Below are positions 35,329 to 43,981 of a stretch of DNA of 64,000 nucleotides, one piece after another. The notes under the pieces were generated by a model. The model made no database searches. It was not told the origin of the DNA and saw nothing but the letters and a program-made list of their open reading frames with translations. This DNA is from CAZRWD01 sp964603785 (lineage in GTDB: Bacteria; Fermentibacterota; Fermentibacteria; Fermentibacterales; Fermentibacteraceae): assembly GCA_964603785.1 (NCBI GenBank), contig CAZRWD010000001.1:496001-560000 (forward strand), written 5' to 3'. Made by a program: the position numbers and the translations under genes. The first letter of the stretch is position 1. Every line of letters begins with the position of its first letter.

Positions 35329-36723
35329 TCAGCGGGCCCTGATCCAGTCCGATATCATCCCGGTGAAGCCGGGCACGAATGCCCTCTCCAGATGGGCATA
35401 CTCCTCGAACGATCCGTCGATGCCCTCCTGGAACAGGTGATTGGCACCCTGGATGACCACGACCTCGCTGCCCTCGACACCCGCCGTAGCAGCCCTCATC
35501 CTGGGCTCGTTGAGGGTCGTGCTCACCTGGGTGTCGATCTCCCCGTAGAGGGCCAGGACCGGGCATTCCAGCGAAGCGGCCCGGGCGGCGGGGTCTTCGG
35601 TGAGGAAGTCGGCGAACCACGGGCTCTGCATGGTGGACATGGTCTGGGAGACCGAGTTCTCGACGAACGCGTCGATGTCTCCCAGGGCGGCGAGCTGCTC
35701 CTGCGGCAGCTTCGCCAGTTCGTTCCTGGTCTGCTCCTCGAGTATCGCCCGCATGGCCTCCACGTCGCCCCCGGAGAGCACGGTGTCCATAAGGAGCCTC
35801 TGGAGGGCTACGAGGCTGTCCACCTCCTCCGGCGGGGTCCCGGACATGACCGCATAGATCTCCACCTGTCCGAGGAGTATGTCGTAGCCCGGAGCGGCCG
35901 GCCCCGCCATAGAGACGACGAAGTCGACCCCGCTACCCGCGCCTTCCAGAGCTGCAGCCCTGAGGGCGATGTTCGACCCCTCGCTGTGCCCCAGGAATCC
36001 TGTCCGGGAGCCGTCGACGCCGTCGGAGGACTCGAGTCGGGCGAGCAGTGCGAGCGCATCCCCGGCGAGCACCGAGTCCGTGACGCCCTCCAGTGCCCAG
36101 GGCTCGGCACCGAAACCCCTGTCGTCGCACCTGAGAGACGCCACACCCTGCCTGGCCAGGGAGTCGGCGAGAACCGCGAAGACCTCGAATCCGAACACGT
36201 TCTCGTTCCTGTCCTGGATGCCGCTGCCAGTGAGCATCACGACGCCGGGGAACGGTCCATCGCCCTCCGGGACGGTCAGGGTGCCCCTGTAGGTCCAGCC
36301 CTCCACGGCCACCTCGACCTCCTCGACCCTGTAGGGAAGGTCTCCGGTCATCGGGGCATGTGCCCTGGAGAGCTCGAAGGTGCCCGAAGCCATGCCCTGG
36401 GTGAAGGTCCCCGCGATGCCGTCCTCGCCTGCCGCACCCGCGAAGGAGGCCGGGCCCAGGTTCGAGGGGAGGGTGAAGTAGATGCTGTCCCCCGCGAGCC
36501 TCAGATCGGTAAGCGGAAGCCCGAAGGCCCCCTGTACCGGGATGTCGATCGTTGCCGACAGACCCTCTTCGTAGCGGGTGAACTCGACGGAGATCTCCAG
36601 CTCCATGCCCTGGACCAGCAGCGATCCGTCCCAGCGTCCGGTGATGTCGGGAGCGGCAGGAGCACCCCCGCAGGAGATCACGGTCAGAAATACCGCCGAG
36701 GCGATCCCGGTCCTGAGTGACAT
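35329..36723 (-). CDS. Alpha/beta-hydrolase lipoprotein
   Basis: ATG 36723, with GGAGG 5 bases upstream, starts a 464-residue protein with a lipobox (FLTVISC). The N-terminal ~130 residues form a beta-rich accessory domain (DITGRWDGSLLVQGMELEISVEF). The rest is a serine hydrolase: PGVVMLTGSG, nucleophile GHSEGSN, acid near ALYGEIDTQV and catalytic His in IQGANHLFQ. The arrangement resembles the dienelactone-hydrolase/S9 peptidase-like proteins found in FCB genomes. It probably acts on an ester or peptide at the cell surface. Confidence 0.82.
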   Translation of the reverse strand: MSLRTGIASAVFLTVISCGGAPAAPDITGRWDGSLLVQGMELEISVEFTRYEEGLSATIDIPVQGAFGLPLTDLRLAGDSIYFTLPSNLGPASFAGAAGEDGIAGTFTQGMASGTFELSRAHAPMTGDLPYRVEEVEVAVEGWTYRGTLTVPEGDGPFPGVVMLTGSGIQDRNENVFGFEVFAVLADSLARQGVASLRCDDRGFGAEPWALEGVTDSVLAGDALALLARLESSDGVDGSRTGFLGHSEGSNIALRAAALEGAGSGVDFVVSMAGPAAPGYDILLGQVEIYAVMSGTPPEEVDSLVALQRLLMDTVLSGGDVEAMRAILEEQTRNELAKLPQEQLAALGDIDAFVENSVSQTMSTMQSPWFADFLTEDPAARAASLECPVLALYGEIDTQVSTTLNEPRMRAATAGVEGSEVVVIQGANHLFQEGIDGSFEEYAHLERAFVPGFTGMISDWIRAR

Positions 36724-36866
36724 GACGACCTCCGTCCAGGTTGTTGTTCCCGAAGATATCCCGGAGGGTCGCCGCGGGGAAGGGAGGGACGCTCCCGCCG
36801 CCGGTGTGTATCTTGCCGGAGGGACAGTGCGATGCTGGTCATGCTTGGCTGGCGGAGGGAGATCGG

Positions 36867-37346
36867 TTGAAGATCGCGACACTCTGCTACCTGCGCCGTG
36901 ACGGGCGCACGCTGATGGTCCACAGGGTGAGGAACGAGGGTGACATCCACTGGGGCAGGTGGAACGGGCTTGGGGGGAAGCTCGTCCCGGGCGAGACCCC
37001 GGAGGAGTGCGTCACGAGGGAGGTGCTCGAGGAGTCCGGGCTTCTCGTCGAAAAGCCCATGCTGAGGGGCATCCTTACCTTCCCGGCCTTCGAGGGTGAT
37101 GACGACTGGCTGGTCTTCGTATTCGAGGCCTTCGACTTCTCCGGAACAATCGGCGACTGCCCCGAGGGCTACCTGGAGTGGATCCCCGACGACCGCCTCC
37201 GCACTCTCGACCTCTGGGAGGGCGACCATGTGTTCATGCAATGGATGTCCACCGGGCGGTTCTTCTCGGGGAAGCTCACCTACAGGGACGGAGCGCTCGC
37301 GGAGAGCCATGTGGTCCTCCACGGCGCGTGCGATGCCCGGCCCTGA
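36867..37346 (+). CDS. NUDIX hydrolase (MutT/8-oxo-dGTPase-like)
   Basis: TTG 36867 with GGAGG about 8 bases upstream gives 159 residues; no in-frame ATG fits. The Nudix box is complete (GGKLVPGETPEECVTREV followed by LEESGLL), and the flanking WGRWNGLGGK and EWIPDDRLRTLDLWEGDHVFMQW match the 8-oxo-dGTP diphosphatase subgroup. It probably sanitises oxidised nucleotides. It is divergent from the alpha/beta hydrolase. Confidence 0.85.
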   Translation: MKIATLCYLRRDGRTLMVHRVRNEGDIHWGRWNGLGGKLVPGETPEECVTREVLEESGLLVEKPMLRGILTFPAFEGDDDWLVFVFEAFDFSGTIGDCPEGYLEWIPDDRLRTLDLWEGDHVFMQWMSTGRFFSGKLTYRDGALAESHVVLHGACDARP

Positions 37347-37430
37347 CCGCCGACCGCTCCTGAAACCTCCGGGATGGTTGCGGTTAGAATGGGCAGTCGA
37401 TCGTCCCGGTCCCTAACGGAGGAGCCAGCG

Positions 37431-38240
37431 ATGATGAAGTCACGGGGTGCCCGTCTCGCCGCCCTCCTGCCTGCGGCAATGATATCCTGGAGCCGCACGG
37501 AGGCCGCACCGCTCCCTCTCCCGCTCCCGGCGGAGGGTGACACGACACTCACCGGCCTAAGGAACCACCTCGCGACGGCCACCGACTCCGAGGCGTGGCG
37601 CCGTCTGCGTACGCTCTGGAGCGATCTCACGACCCACACCCAGTCCGGCGGCGAGTGGTATGTCGAGGCGAGCATCGATTGGGAGAAGGCGGAGTCCTAC
37701 CGCGACATGATCGGCGAGATATTCATGGGCCTCAGGGATTCCTCCCCCCTCGCGGGGCACGAGGAGCTGGCGATCCTGGAGAGGCTTCTGCTGGCCCGCC
37801 TCGACTTCCTCCAGTACGGCTCGCGCAGCATGATGACCCGGATGATGCCGCCCGCGATAGACAGGGATCTCGAGGATGCAATGATGCTGTTCGAGCAGAG
37901 GCTGGACATCCTGGAGGACCTGCGTTCCACCCGCGCTATCGCTCCTGCGGAGTACCTCCATGCAATGCATGCCGTTCTCGAGGGTGCAGCCACTGCCGTC
38001 ATGCTGGACACCCTCGCGGGTCGGAGGAACTATTTCTGGGGCTACCACGAGACGGGCGAGGAGCAGTGGGCCCTCGTCCAGATGCGCATGGAGGAGCTGC
38101 GTCGCTTCTGCAGCGATCCCGACTCGCTCTACTTGTACGACCTGGAAGATGCCGGGACTCTCATGGCGGGGGCAGCCGGGGTGCTCGAACACCTTCCCGG
38201 GCTGTCCGTCCTCGTCGCCGAGCTTGTCACGAACCCCTGA
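37431..38240 (+). CDS. Unknown helical protein coupled to a radical SAM gene
   Basis: No family is recognised. ATG 37431 follows GGAGGAGCCAGCG and gives 269 residues. A short hydrophobic leader (AALLPAAMISW) could be an export signal. The rest is almost all helix, rich in Leu, Glu, Arg and Met (LAILERLLLARLDFLQYGSRSMMTRMMPP, EDAMMLFEQRLDILEDLRS). Two aromatic/His clusters (YFWGYHETGEEQW) could bind a ligand. The radical SAM gene begins inside its last codons, so the two are probably made together. Confidence 0.6.
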   Translation: MMKSRGARLAALLPAAMISWSRTEAAPLPLPLPAEGDTTLTGLRNHLATATDSEAWRRLRTLWSDLTTHTQSGGEWYVEASIDWEKAESYRDMIGEIFMGLRDSSPLAGHEELAILERLLLARLDFLQYGSRSMMTRMMPPAIDRDLEDAMMLFEQRLDILEDLRSTRAIAPAEYLHAMHAVLEGAATAVMLDTLAGRRNYFWGYHETGEEQWALVQMRMEELRRFCSDPDSLYLYDLEDAGTLMAGAAGVLEHLPGLSVLVAELVTNP

Positions 38241-39180
38241 GATCTCCGCTCATCCCTGGTTCGTGGTGGAGGTCACGCCCTCCTGCAATCTCTCGTGCCG
38301 CTTCTGCTGCAACCCCTGGCACATCTCCTCCGCCCCGCCCCGGCCGCGTCCCGGGCTCGCGAGCGAACTGGTGGCCTCCCTCGGGAGGCTCTCCCCTTCG
38401 GGCATCACCCTATCCGGAGGCGAGCCCCTCCTCCGCGACGACCTCGCCGGGATCGTGCGGACGGCGCACGATGCCGCATCGCGAGTCATACTCGCAACGA
38501 ACGGCACCCTCCTGACGCGGGATCTTGCCGTGCAGCTCGCGGATGCCGGCCTCGGAGGCTTCCAGATCACGATCCCCACGTGCGACGGGCTCCTGTTCGG
38601 GCGCCTCTGCGGAGCCGGGGATCCGGTCCCGGTCAGGAGCGCGATCGCATCCGCGGCATCCACGGGGCTCCCCGTCTCGGCGGGTTTCCCCGTCACATCA
38701 GCCAACTGGCGTGAGGCGGCGGCCGTCCTCAGGACGTCGGTCGCCTTCGGAGCCGGATCGTTCATGTTGCTGAGGCTCGCCTCCGGGGGCAGGGCTTCGA
38801 AACCGGGATTCGACCTGTTCCCCACCCCGGACCAGCTCGGGGCGGCCGCCATGGACGCCTGCGAGGCGGGAGCGGCCCTGGGGATAACCGTCTATGCCGG
38901 GATCACGATGGAGCAATGCTCCTTCGACCTGCCGCCCGGCATGGCGGACGAGGGCTGTACCGGAGCCGTTGTGAAGTGGGCCGTCGATCCCTGGGGAAGG
39001 CTGAGACCCTGCGAGCAGTCGCCGGTCATCCTGGGCGATCTGCTGGAGGAGGGTTTCGAAACGCTGTCCGTCTGCGCCGGGGCCGAATCCTTCAGGCTCT
39101 GGCGGAGAGGCGGCGGGTGCGGCTCCTGCATGTCGGCGGAAGCCTGCCGGGGCGGCTGCAGGTATGTGCCTCAGGGCTAG
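38224..39180 (+). CDS. Radical SAM protein with SPASM-type C-terminus
   Basis: The radical SAM core binds a 4Fe-4S cluster through CNLSCRFC (C21, C25, C28 from the TTG at 38224), with a GGEPLL motif and a typical ATNGTLL strand. The C-terminal ~90 residues are SPASM-like: DPWGRLRPCEQS, CGSCMSAEACRGGCRY. Such enzymes modify peptides or build cofactors (PqqE, anSME, heme biosynthesis types). No short precursor peptide lies next to it; the only partner is the helical protein upstream. The start is uncertain (a GTG at 38263 is also possible). It overlaps the convergent hypB gene by 4 bases. Confidence 0.82.
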   Translation: MSRTPEISAHPWFVVEVTPSCNLSCRFCCNPWHISSAPPRPRPGLASELVASLGRLSPSGITLSGGEPLLRDDLAGIVRTAHDAASRVILATNGTLLTRDLAVQLADAGLGGFQITIPTCDGLLFGRLCGAGDPVPVRSAIASAASTGLPVSAGFPVTSANWREAAAVLRTSVAFGAGSFMLLRLASGGRASKPGFDLFPTPDQLGAAAMDACEAGAALGITVYAGITMEQCSFDLPPGMADEGCTGAVVKWAVDPWGRLRPCEQSPVILGDLLEEGFETLSVCAGAESFRLWRRGGGCGSCMSAEACRGGCRYVPQG

Positions 39181-39842
39181 CCGAAGACCTCGCGCCGCCG
39201 ATCCTCAAGGAAGGCCACGAGACCGTCGACGCCTTCGCCGGTGAGTGCGCTCGCCCGTATCACCGCCACATCCGCGTTCATGCTCCGGCATTCCTCCTCC
39301 GCGCGATCCATGTCGAAGGGGATGTGCGGCGCGAGGTCCACCTTGTTCAGGATCATGAGGTCGATCCGGCTGAAGAGCGACGGATACTTGAGGACCTTGT
39401 CGTCACCCTCCGGAAGAGACAGGATCCCCGCCCTGAGGTGCTCGCCGAGGTCGTAGGAGCTCGGGCAGATGAGGTTGCCGACGTTCTCGATCACGAGGAA
39501 CCTGTGGCCTCCGGACGGCAGGTCCATCGAGGCCAGGGCCCTCCCGACCGAGACGGCATCCAGGTGGCACGCGCCGCCTGTCTCTATCTGGACGGCCTTG
39601 ACCCCCGCGGCCTTCACCCTGTCGGCATCCCTGCTAGTCTTGACGTCACCCTCGACCACCGCGAGATCGTTCCCGAGCCTGCGGGCCAGGGCCTCCAGAA
39701 GAGTGGTCTTGCCCGCGCCTGGCGAGCTGATGACGTTGACTGCGAAGAGGCCCAGGCCGGCGAACACGTCCCTGTTCCTCGCGGCCGCCTCGTCGTTGGC
39801 CTGCATGACGCTCCGCCTGAGATCCACCCGTGTTCTCCTCAT
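39177..39842 (-). CDS. hypB: Hydrogenase nickel-insertion GTPase HypB
   Basis: HypB is a cytoplasmic SIMIBI GTPase that delivers nickel to [NiFe] hydrogenase. The 221-residue protein has the P-loop SSPGAGKTTLLE, EGDVKTSRDADR, the nickel-site residues of ETGGACHLDAVSV, ENVGNLICPSSYDLG and the specificity motif LNKVDLAP. It lacks the N-terminal CXXCGC high-affinity nickel site and the His-rich stretch of some relatives. It is the last gene of the hydrogenase operon and overlaps the protease gene by 4 bases. hypA and hypC-F are not in this window. Confidence 0.93.
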   Translation of the reverse strand: MRRTRVDLRRSVMQANDEAAARNRDVFAGLGLFAVNVISSPGAGKTTLLEALARRLGNDLAVVEGDVKTSRDADRVKAAGVKAVQIETGGACHLDAVSVGRALASMDLPSGGHRFLVIENVGNLICPSSYDLGEHLRAGILSLPEGDDKVLKYPSLFSRIDLMILNKVDLAPHIPFDMDRAEEECRSMNADVAVIRASALTGEGVDGLVAFLEDRRREVFG

Positions 39843-40354
39843 GCCTTCGATCCACCTCCGCGACAGGCCTCGCAGGTCCGGCCGGACCTCTCCTCCCCCA
39901 TCTCCTCGAGCAGCAGGTCCACGATGACCGGCAGCGCCTCCTCGACCTCGGGGGAGAGCTTCTCCTCCAGCATCCTGGGGGGCCTCACGGTGACCCCCAG
40001 GATCTCCCAGTCGGGGAAGGATGAGGTCGCACGGAGTCTTTCGAGGGCGTGCATAACCGATCCTATGTCCGTCTGGTGGAATGACGGGGCGAACGCCCTC
40101 GGTGCGCTCCTTCCCCTGGTCACCATGCCCGGCGGCTCTCCCGCCACGGCGTCGACGAATATGAAGCGCCCGGCGGATCCGATCATGTCCGACACCGCCA
40201 GGAGGTCACCCTCCAGGGTGGTCAGGAGCACGCCGTCCGGCCCGGATCCGCCGAGCCTCTCTCTCAGCATCTCGACCGCCCGAACCCCGGCTCCGTCGTC
40301 TCCGGCGAGCGTGTTGCCGATGCCCACGATCGCCAGGCGGGCACGGGGGGGCAT
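39839..40354 (-). CDS. [NiFe]-hydrogenase maturation endopeptidase
   Basis: This 171-residue M52-type protease (HycI/HyaD/FrcD family) removes the C-terminal peptide of the hydrogenase large subunit after nickel insertion. Motifs: VGIGNTLAGDDGAGVRAVE (acidic nickel ligand), FVDAVAGEPPG (second acidic ligand) and a later FHQTDIGSVM that supplies the His. A cysteine-bearing C-terminal tail (RTCEACRGGGSKA) is extra. Its position directly after the ferredoxin gene and before hypB fits its role on the large subunit encoded at 41078. Confidence 0.9.
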   Translation of the reverse strand: MPPRARLAIVGIGNTLAGDDGAGVRAVEMLRERLGGSGPDGVLLTTLEGDLLAVSDMIGSAGRFIFVDAVAGEPPGMVTRGRSAPRAFAPSFHQTDIGSVMHALERLRATSSFPDWEILGVTVRPPRMLEEKLSPEVEEALPVIVDLLLEEMGEERSGRTCEACRGGGSKA

Positions 40355-40355
40355 C

Positions 40356-41081
40356 TCAGTCCTTCCTGAAGACCTTCACCTCGTAGCTGCAGGACTTGTC
40401 CCCGGGAGTCGACTTCTCCAGCTTGAGTCTCGTCCCGGAGGTCCTGCCCAGATAGCCGGCGAGGTAGTTGTAGAAGAGCACGCACAGGTCTCCGCCCAGC
40501 TCGATGCCCTCCTTCTTGCACAGATCCCTTATGAAGCAGCTTCCGACGGACAGCTTCAGATTATCGCCCCCGTCGTAGTCGGCCTTTATCCCCCAGGTCG
40601 GGGCCAGGTGATCCAGGACGAGAGCCAGGGCCTCCTCGAAGGAGGCAGGCACCTGGTAGCGGGGAAGCTGCGTGGCCAGGGTGCGCCCTGCCATCGTTCC
40701 GACGGCGGGCAGGCTGCTCCCGAGGGTCTGCCTGAACACCGAGGCCACAGACAGGAGGCGGATGCCCAGGTCGCCGACGGCCTTCCCGCGTACCTTCTGG
40801 TCGGTGGGGAAGTTGACCGGGTCGATGTCGTTGGATGTCTTCGAGGCGAGGGTGATGGATCCGGGGTCGTAGTAGTGGTTCTCGGAGTGGTCTATCCCCT
40901 CGTGGGTGATCGCGGTGGCGGGGCAGATCTCCGAACAGCTCAGGCAGCCGAAGCACTCCTTCGGCTTGACGACCTTCGGTACGGCCTTCGCCTCGTCGAA
41001 CTCAAACACCTTTGTGGGACACACGTCCACGCAGAGGGTGCACCCTACGCAGGCTTCCTCGTCAATCTTGATCTCGATCAA
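40356..41081 (-). CDS. Two-cluster ferredoxin fused to a V4R-like domain (hydrogenase operon)
   Basis: TTG 41081 overlaps the large-subunit stop (TTGA) and gives 241 residues. Two 4Fe-4S clusters are bound by CVGCTLCVDVCP (C11-C21) and CFGCLSCSEICP (C43-C53). From ~100 on there is a second domain ending SCSYEVKVF with GSCFIRDLCKKEG and a GGDLCVLFYNYLAGYLGR stretch, resembling V4R (4-vinyl-reductase/hydrocarbon-binding) domains. The first gene of the same operon (43426) is homologous to this domain. It likely relays electrons from the hydrogenase and binds a small ligand or partner; that part is inference. Confidence 0.75.
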   Translation of the reverse strand: MIEIKIDEEACVGCTLCVDVCPTKVFEFDEAKAVPKVVKPKECFGCLSCSEICPATAITHEGIDHSENHYYDPGSITLASKTSNDIDPVNFPTDQKVRGKAVGDLGIRLLSVASVFRQTLGSSLPAVGTMAGRTLATQLPRYQVPASFEEALALVLDHLAPTWGIKADYDGGDNLKLSVGSCFIRDLCKKEGIELGGDLCVLFYNYLAGYLGRTSGTRLKLEKSTPGDKSCSYEVKVFRKD

Positions 41082-42475
41082 CTCAGGCCCTCCCCCCTCG
41101 TCAGCGTGCGAACGAGCCTGCCCCCGCTCCTGACCTGCACCTCGAGGGGCATCCGTCCGGCCACGTGGGTGGCGCAGGCGAGGCAGGGATCGTAGCACCT
41201 GAGGGCGAACTCGATCCCGTTGAGCAGCATCTCCTCCTCGCCGCCGGCGAGATGCTTCGCCAGCCCGGTGATCGAGTTGTCGATGGCGTCATAGTTGTTC
41301 TGGGTGGCGACTATCAGGTTCGCCGCGGTCAGCCTGCCGGACTCGTCCGTGGTGTAGTCGTGCACGAGGATGCCCCTCGGGGCCTCTACCATCCCGACGA
41401 ACCGGCCGGCCTTCGGCGTCGCCGGGACCAGGACGGGTCCGTCCCCCAGCTCGCCCCCGGCTATCGCGCTGATCCTCTCGGCGGCATGCACGCACTCGAC
41501 GAGCCTCGCCCCGATGTTGTCCAGGGCGGAGTTCCTGGCGACGGCCTTGAAGTCCTTCATCAGGGCCGAGGCCTTGGGCGAGGTGAACTTGTCGTTCACG
41601 AGCATCCTCGCCAGCGGTCCCACGAAGAACTTCTTCTCGGGCGCCCCGGATAGGGTCACCGACTTCATGTAGGAGTCGGGCAGCACGTGCTCGACCAGGT
41701 TCTCGGCGTATCCGGCCGCAGGGAAGGTCCTCTCCTGCGAACCGTCGGGGTTCCTCACGACGCAGGGAGCGCCCCAGAAGGCGACGGTCCCCCCGGCGCT
41801 GAGGGCTGCCGGCAGGTAGTCCAGCACGGCCGGCTCCCGGAGGGACTCGAGCTCGGCCAGCTTCGAGCCGAAGACCGGGCTCACGGCCTCGAGGATGTCC
41901 AGCGCCTCCCTGCCCCACCCGGCGATGGACGCCAGGTCCTCCTTCGACGGTCTCGATGCCAGCCCGCCGGGAATGGAGGTGACCGGATGGACACCCCTGC
42001 CGCCGACGCTCTCGACTATCCTCTGGCCGTAGCTCCTCAGGGTGAGGACCTTCATGACGGTATCGGGGTCGAGCTTGAGCAGGGCGAACACGTTCCTCTG
42101 CGACGGGGGCGAGGCGATCCCCGACAGGACGTCGGGCCCGGTCAGGACGAAGGTGCTCAGCGCGTGCGAATGGAGCACGTGCCCCATGTACATGAGCTCC
42201 CTGAGGAGCATGGCGTCCTTCGGCGGCTTGATCCCCAGCCCGTCCTCGATCGCAGTGACGGATGCCATGTGATGGGCCGCGGGACAGACCCCGCATATCC
42301 TGCCCGTGATGAGGGGCATCTTGAACAGTTCCATGCCCTCGAGCAGCTTCTCGAAGCCCCTTATCTCGAGCACCTGCAGGTGGCCGCTCTGCACGGCCCC
42401 GCTGTCGTCGGTGTCCAGGACGATCTTGGCGTGCCCCTCGATGCGGGTCACCGGATCGACTGTAATCCTCTTCAT
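41078..42475 (-). CDS. [NiFe]-hydrogenase large subunit, cytoplasmic group 3-like
   Basis: The 465-residue catalytic subunit holds the NiFe centre through RICGVCPAAHH (C61, C64) and DPCLACATH near the C-terminus (C431, C434). About 28 residues follow the last ligand, consistent with a C-terminal peptide removed by the protease encoded downstream. No twin-arginine signal exists on its small subunit, so the enzyme is cytoplasmic. The C-terminal DPCxxCxxH-VAGRMPLEV resembles group 3 (MvhA/HoxH-like) enzymes. No flavin or F420 subunit is encoded here, so the physiological electron partner is probably the adjacent ferredoxin. Confidence 0.93.
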   Translation of the reverse strand: MKRITVDPVTRIEGHAKIVLDTDDSGAVQSGHLQVLEIRGFEKLLEGMELFKMPLITGRICGVCPAAHHMASVTAIEDGLGIKPPKDAMLLRELMYMGHVLHSHALSTFVLTGPDVLSGIASPPSQRNVFALLKLDPDTVMKVLTLRSYGQRIVESVGGRGVHPVTSIPGGLASRPSKEDLASIAGWGREALDILEAVSPVFGSKLAELESLREPAVLDYLPAALSAGGTVAFWGAPCVVRNPDGSQERTFPAAGYAENLVEHVLPDSYMKSVTLSGAPEKKFFVGPLARMLVNDKFTSPKASALMKDFKAVARNSALDNIGARLVECVHAAERISAIAGGELGDGPVLVPATPKAGRFVGMVEAPRGILVHDYTTDESGRLTAANLIVATQNNYDAIDNSITGLAKHLAGGEEEMLLNGIEFALRCYDPCLACATHVAGRMPLEVQVRSGGRLVRTLTRGEGLS

Positions 42476-42511
42476 GTCATCAACTCCCGGGTCGTCGTCT
42501 CCATTTCCCGC

Positions 42512-43429
42512 CTACTTCGCACCTGAAGCCCACTCGCGCAGTTCCACGGTGGGCTTCCTGTACATCACGGGCGAGGAGAGCGCGTAGGCGTAGAAGGTCT
42601 TCGCTTCATCCTGCAGGTACTGCCTGATCTCCGCCTCGTCGATTCCGGTCAGCATGCCCATCCTCCGTGCGATCATGCTCCGTATGTCGAGGTGCGGCTC
42701 CCTGATCAGATCGATCGAGGGTCCGGCGCATCCGGCGCAGGCCACGCCCTTGTTGGGGCACTGGGCCTTGCACCTGTCGAGGGTCACCGAGCCCATGCAG
42801 ACCACACCCTGGCTCAGCAGGCACGTCTCCGGGTCCGGTGCCGACACGGCTCCCCTGTTCAGCTTCACGCCCTCGGTCTTCTTCATGCGGCGGCCGCATT
42901 CTGAGCACACGGTCTTGCCCGAGAGCGGCACGCTCTTCGCACCCAGGAGATGTCTAAGCCCGGCTGCTATGAAGAACGGGTGGGGCGGGCAGCCGGGAAG
43001 GTACATGTCCACATCCACGACCTCGTCGATGGGGATCACGCTCTCCTCGAGCAGCGGGGCTTCTGTCGGCGAGGTCATGCCCTTCGCATCGGTGGGGTTC
43101 CCGCCGTAGGTCTTGGCCAGTATCGACTCGCGCCCGTGAAGCCAGCCCAGCCCCGAAGGGCCTCCGTAGACCGCGCACGTGCCGAAGGCCACTATCTTGC
43201 CGCAGCTCTCGCGCATCTTCAGGAGGGCATGCCTGTCGTGCTCGCTCCTGACAGCCCCCTCGACGATCCCCACGTCCGCCTTGGGGTAGCCCTTCTCGTC
43301 CATGAGAACCGGGACCCTCACGAACTCGACGTCGTCCACGAGGTTCAGGAGCTTCTCATGGAGGTCGACCACTGCCACGTGGCATCCCGAACAACCGGAG
43401 AGCCACTCGGTGGATACTTTCGCCTTCAC
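42512..43429 (-). CDS. [NiFe]-hydrogenase small subunit, group 3-like
   Basis: GTG 43429 overlaps the upstream stop (GTGA) and gives 305 residues with no export signal. The proximal cluster site is WLSGCSGCHVAVVDLHEKLL with FGTCAVYGGPSG and YLPGCPPHPFFI. Further cysteines (CSECGRRM, CLLSQGVVCMGSVTLDRC, CPNKGVACAGCAGPS) would bind medial and distal clusters, as in MvhG-type subunits of about 300 residues and unlike the short HoxY. It would carry electrons from the NiFe site to the ferredoxin. Confidence 0.9.
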   Translation of the reverse strand: MKAKVSTEWLSGCSGCHVAVVDLHEKLLNLVDDVEFVRVPVLMDEKGYPKADVGIVEGAVRSEHDRHALLKMRESCGKIVAFGTCAVYGGPSGLGWLHGRESILAKTYGGNPTDAKGMTSPTEAPLLEESVIPIDEVVDVDMYLPGCPPHPFFIAAGLRHLLGAKSVPLSGKTVCSECGRRMKKTEGVKLNRGAVSAPDPETCLLSQGVVCMGSVTLDRCKAQCPNKGVACAGCAGPSIDLIREPHLDIRSMIARRMGMLTGIDEAEIRQYLQDEAKTFYAYALSSPVMYRKPTVELREWASGAK

Positions 43430-43938
43430 TGGGCAGCCTCCTCGATGATCAGCTCCTTGAGACAGCCGTTGGGACCAGCGTGGAGGATCTCGAGATGAAC
43501 CGTCCTGCCCGGCATCACGCTCTCCATCGCTCCGGCGAAGACCCCGTGGGCCATGTAGCAGAGCGACTGCTTCTGTTCGTGCGCGTAGCGGAACAGCGCA
43601 TTCCGGACCATGCAGGTGCTGAACGCGAGCCTCATCACCTTCTTGCCGTCCCGCTCCTCCACAAGCTTTTCCGATTCGCCCTGGAAGGGCTTGAAGTCCC
43701 AGACTATCCCCCGCTTCGCCAGGGCGTCCGAGAGGATCCCCACAGCCTTCTCGACGTCGTCGGTCTGCTGCGTGCCCTCCACGGCCTCCTTGCCGAACTT
43801 CTTCCCCGCCAGCATGCATATCGAGAGGCTGCTCTTCCCGAGATTCAGCTCCGAAGCATGGGCCAGGGCGCCGAGCAGGTAGGCCACACCCTGGAAACGG
43901 GACAGATCAGTGTCTTCCGTCTTGACCATCCGGTCCAC
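43426..43938 (-). CDS. Stand-alone V4R-like protein heading the hydrogenase operon
   Basis: The 170-residue protein aligns with the C-terminal domain of the ferredoxin encoded at 40356. Shared blocks are LGKSSLSICMLAGKKF vs LGSSLPAVGTMAGRTL, MRLAFSTCMVRNALFRY vs LKLSVGSCFIRDLCKKE, and SLCYMAHGVFAGAMESVMPG vs DLCVLFYNYLAGYLGRTSG. V4R domains bind small hydrophobic ligands or act as redox/regulatory partners. It overlaps the small-subunit start by 4 bases, so it is produced with the hydrogenase. Family assignment is by motif only; a specific hydrogenase role is inference. Confidence 0.6.
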   Translation of the reverse strand: MDRMVKTEDTDLSRFQGVAYLLGALAHASELNLGKSSLSICMLAGKKFGKEAVEGTQQTDDVEKAVGILSDALAKRGIVWDFKPFQGESEKLVEERDGKKVMRLAFSTCMVRNALFRYAHEQKQSLCYMAHGVFAGAMESVMPGRTVHLEILHAGPNGCLKELIIEEAAQ

Positions 43939-43981
43939 CTCTCACCCTCGCTTCGACCCCATCCTGCGCCAGAATTCGACC

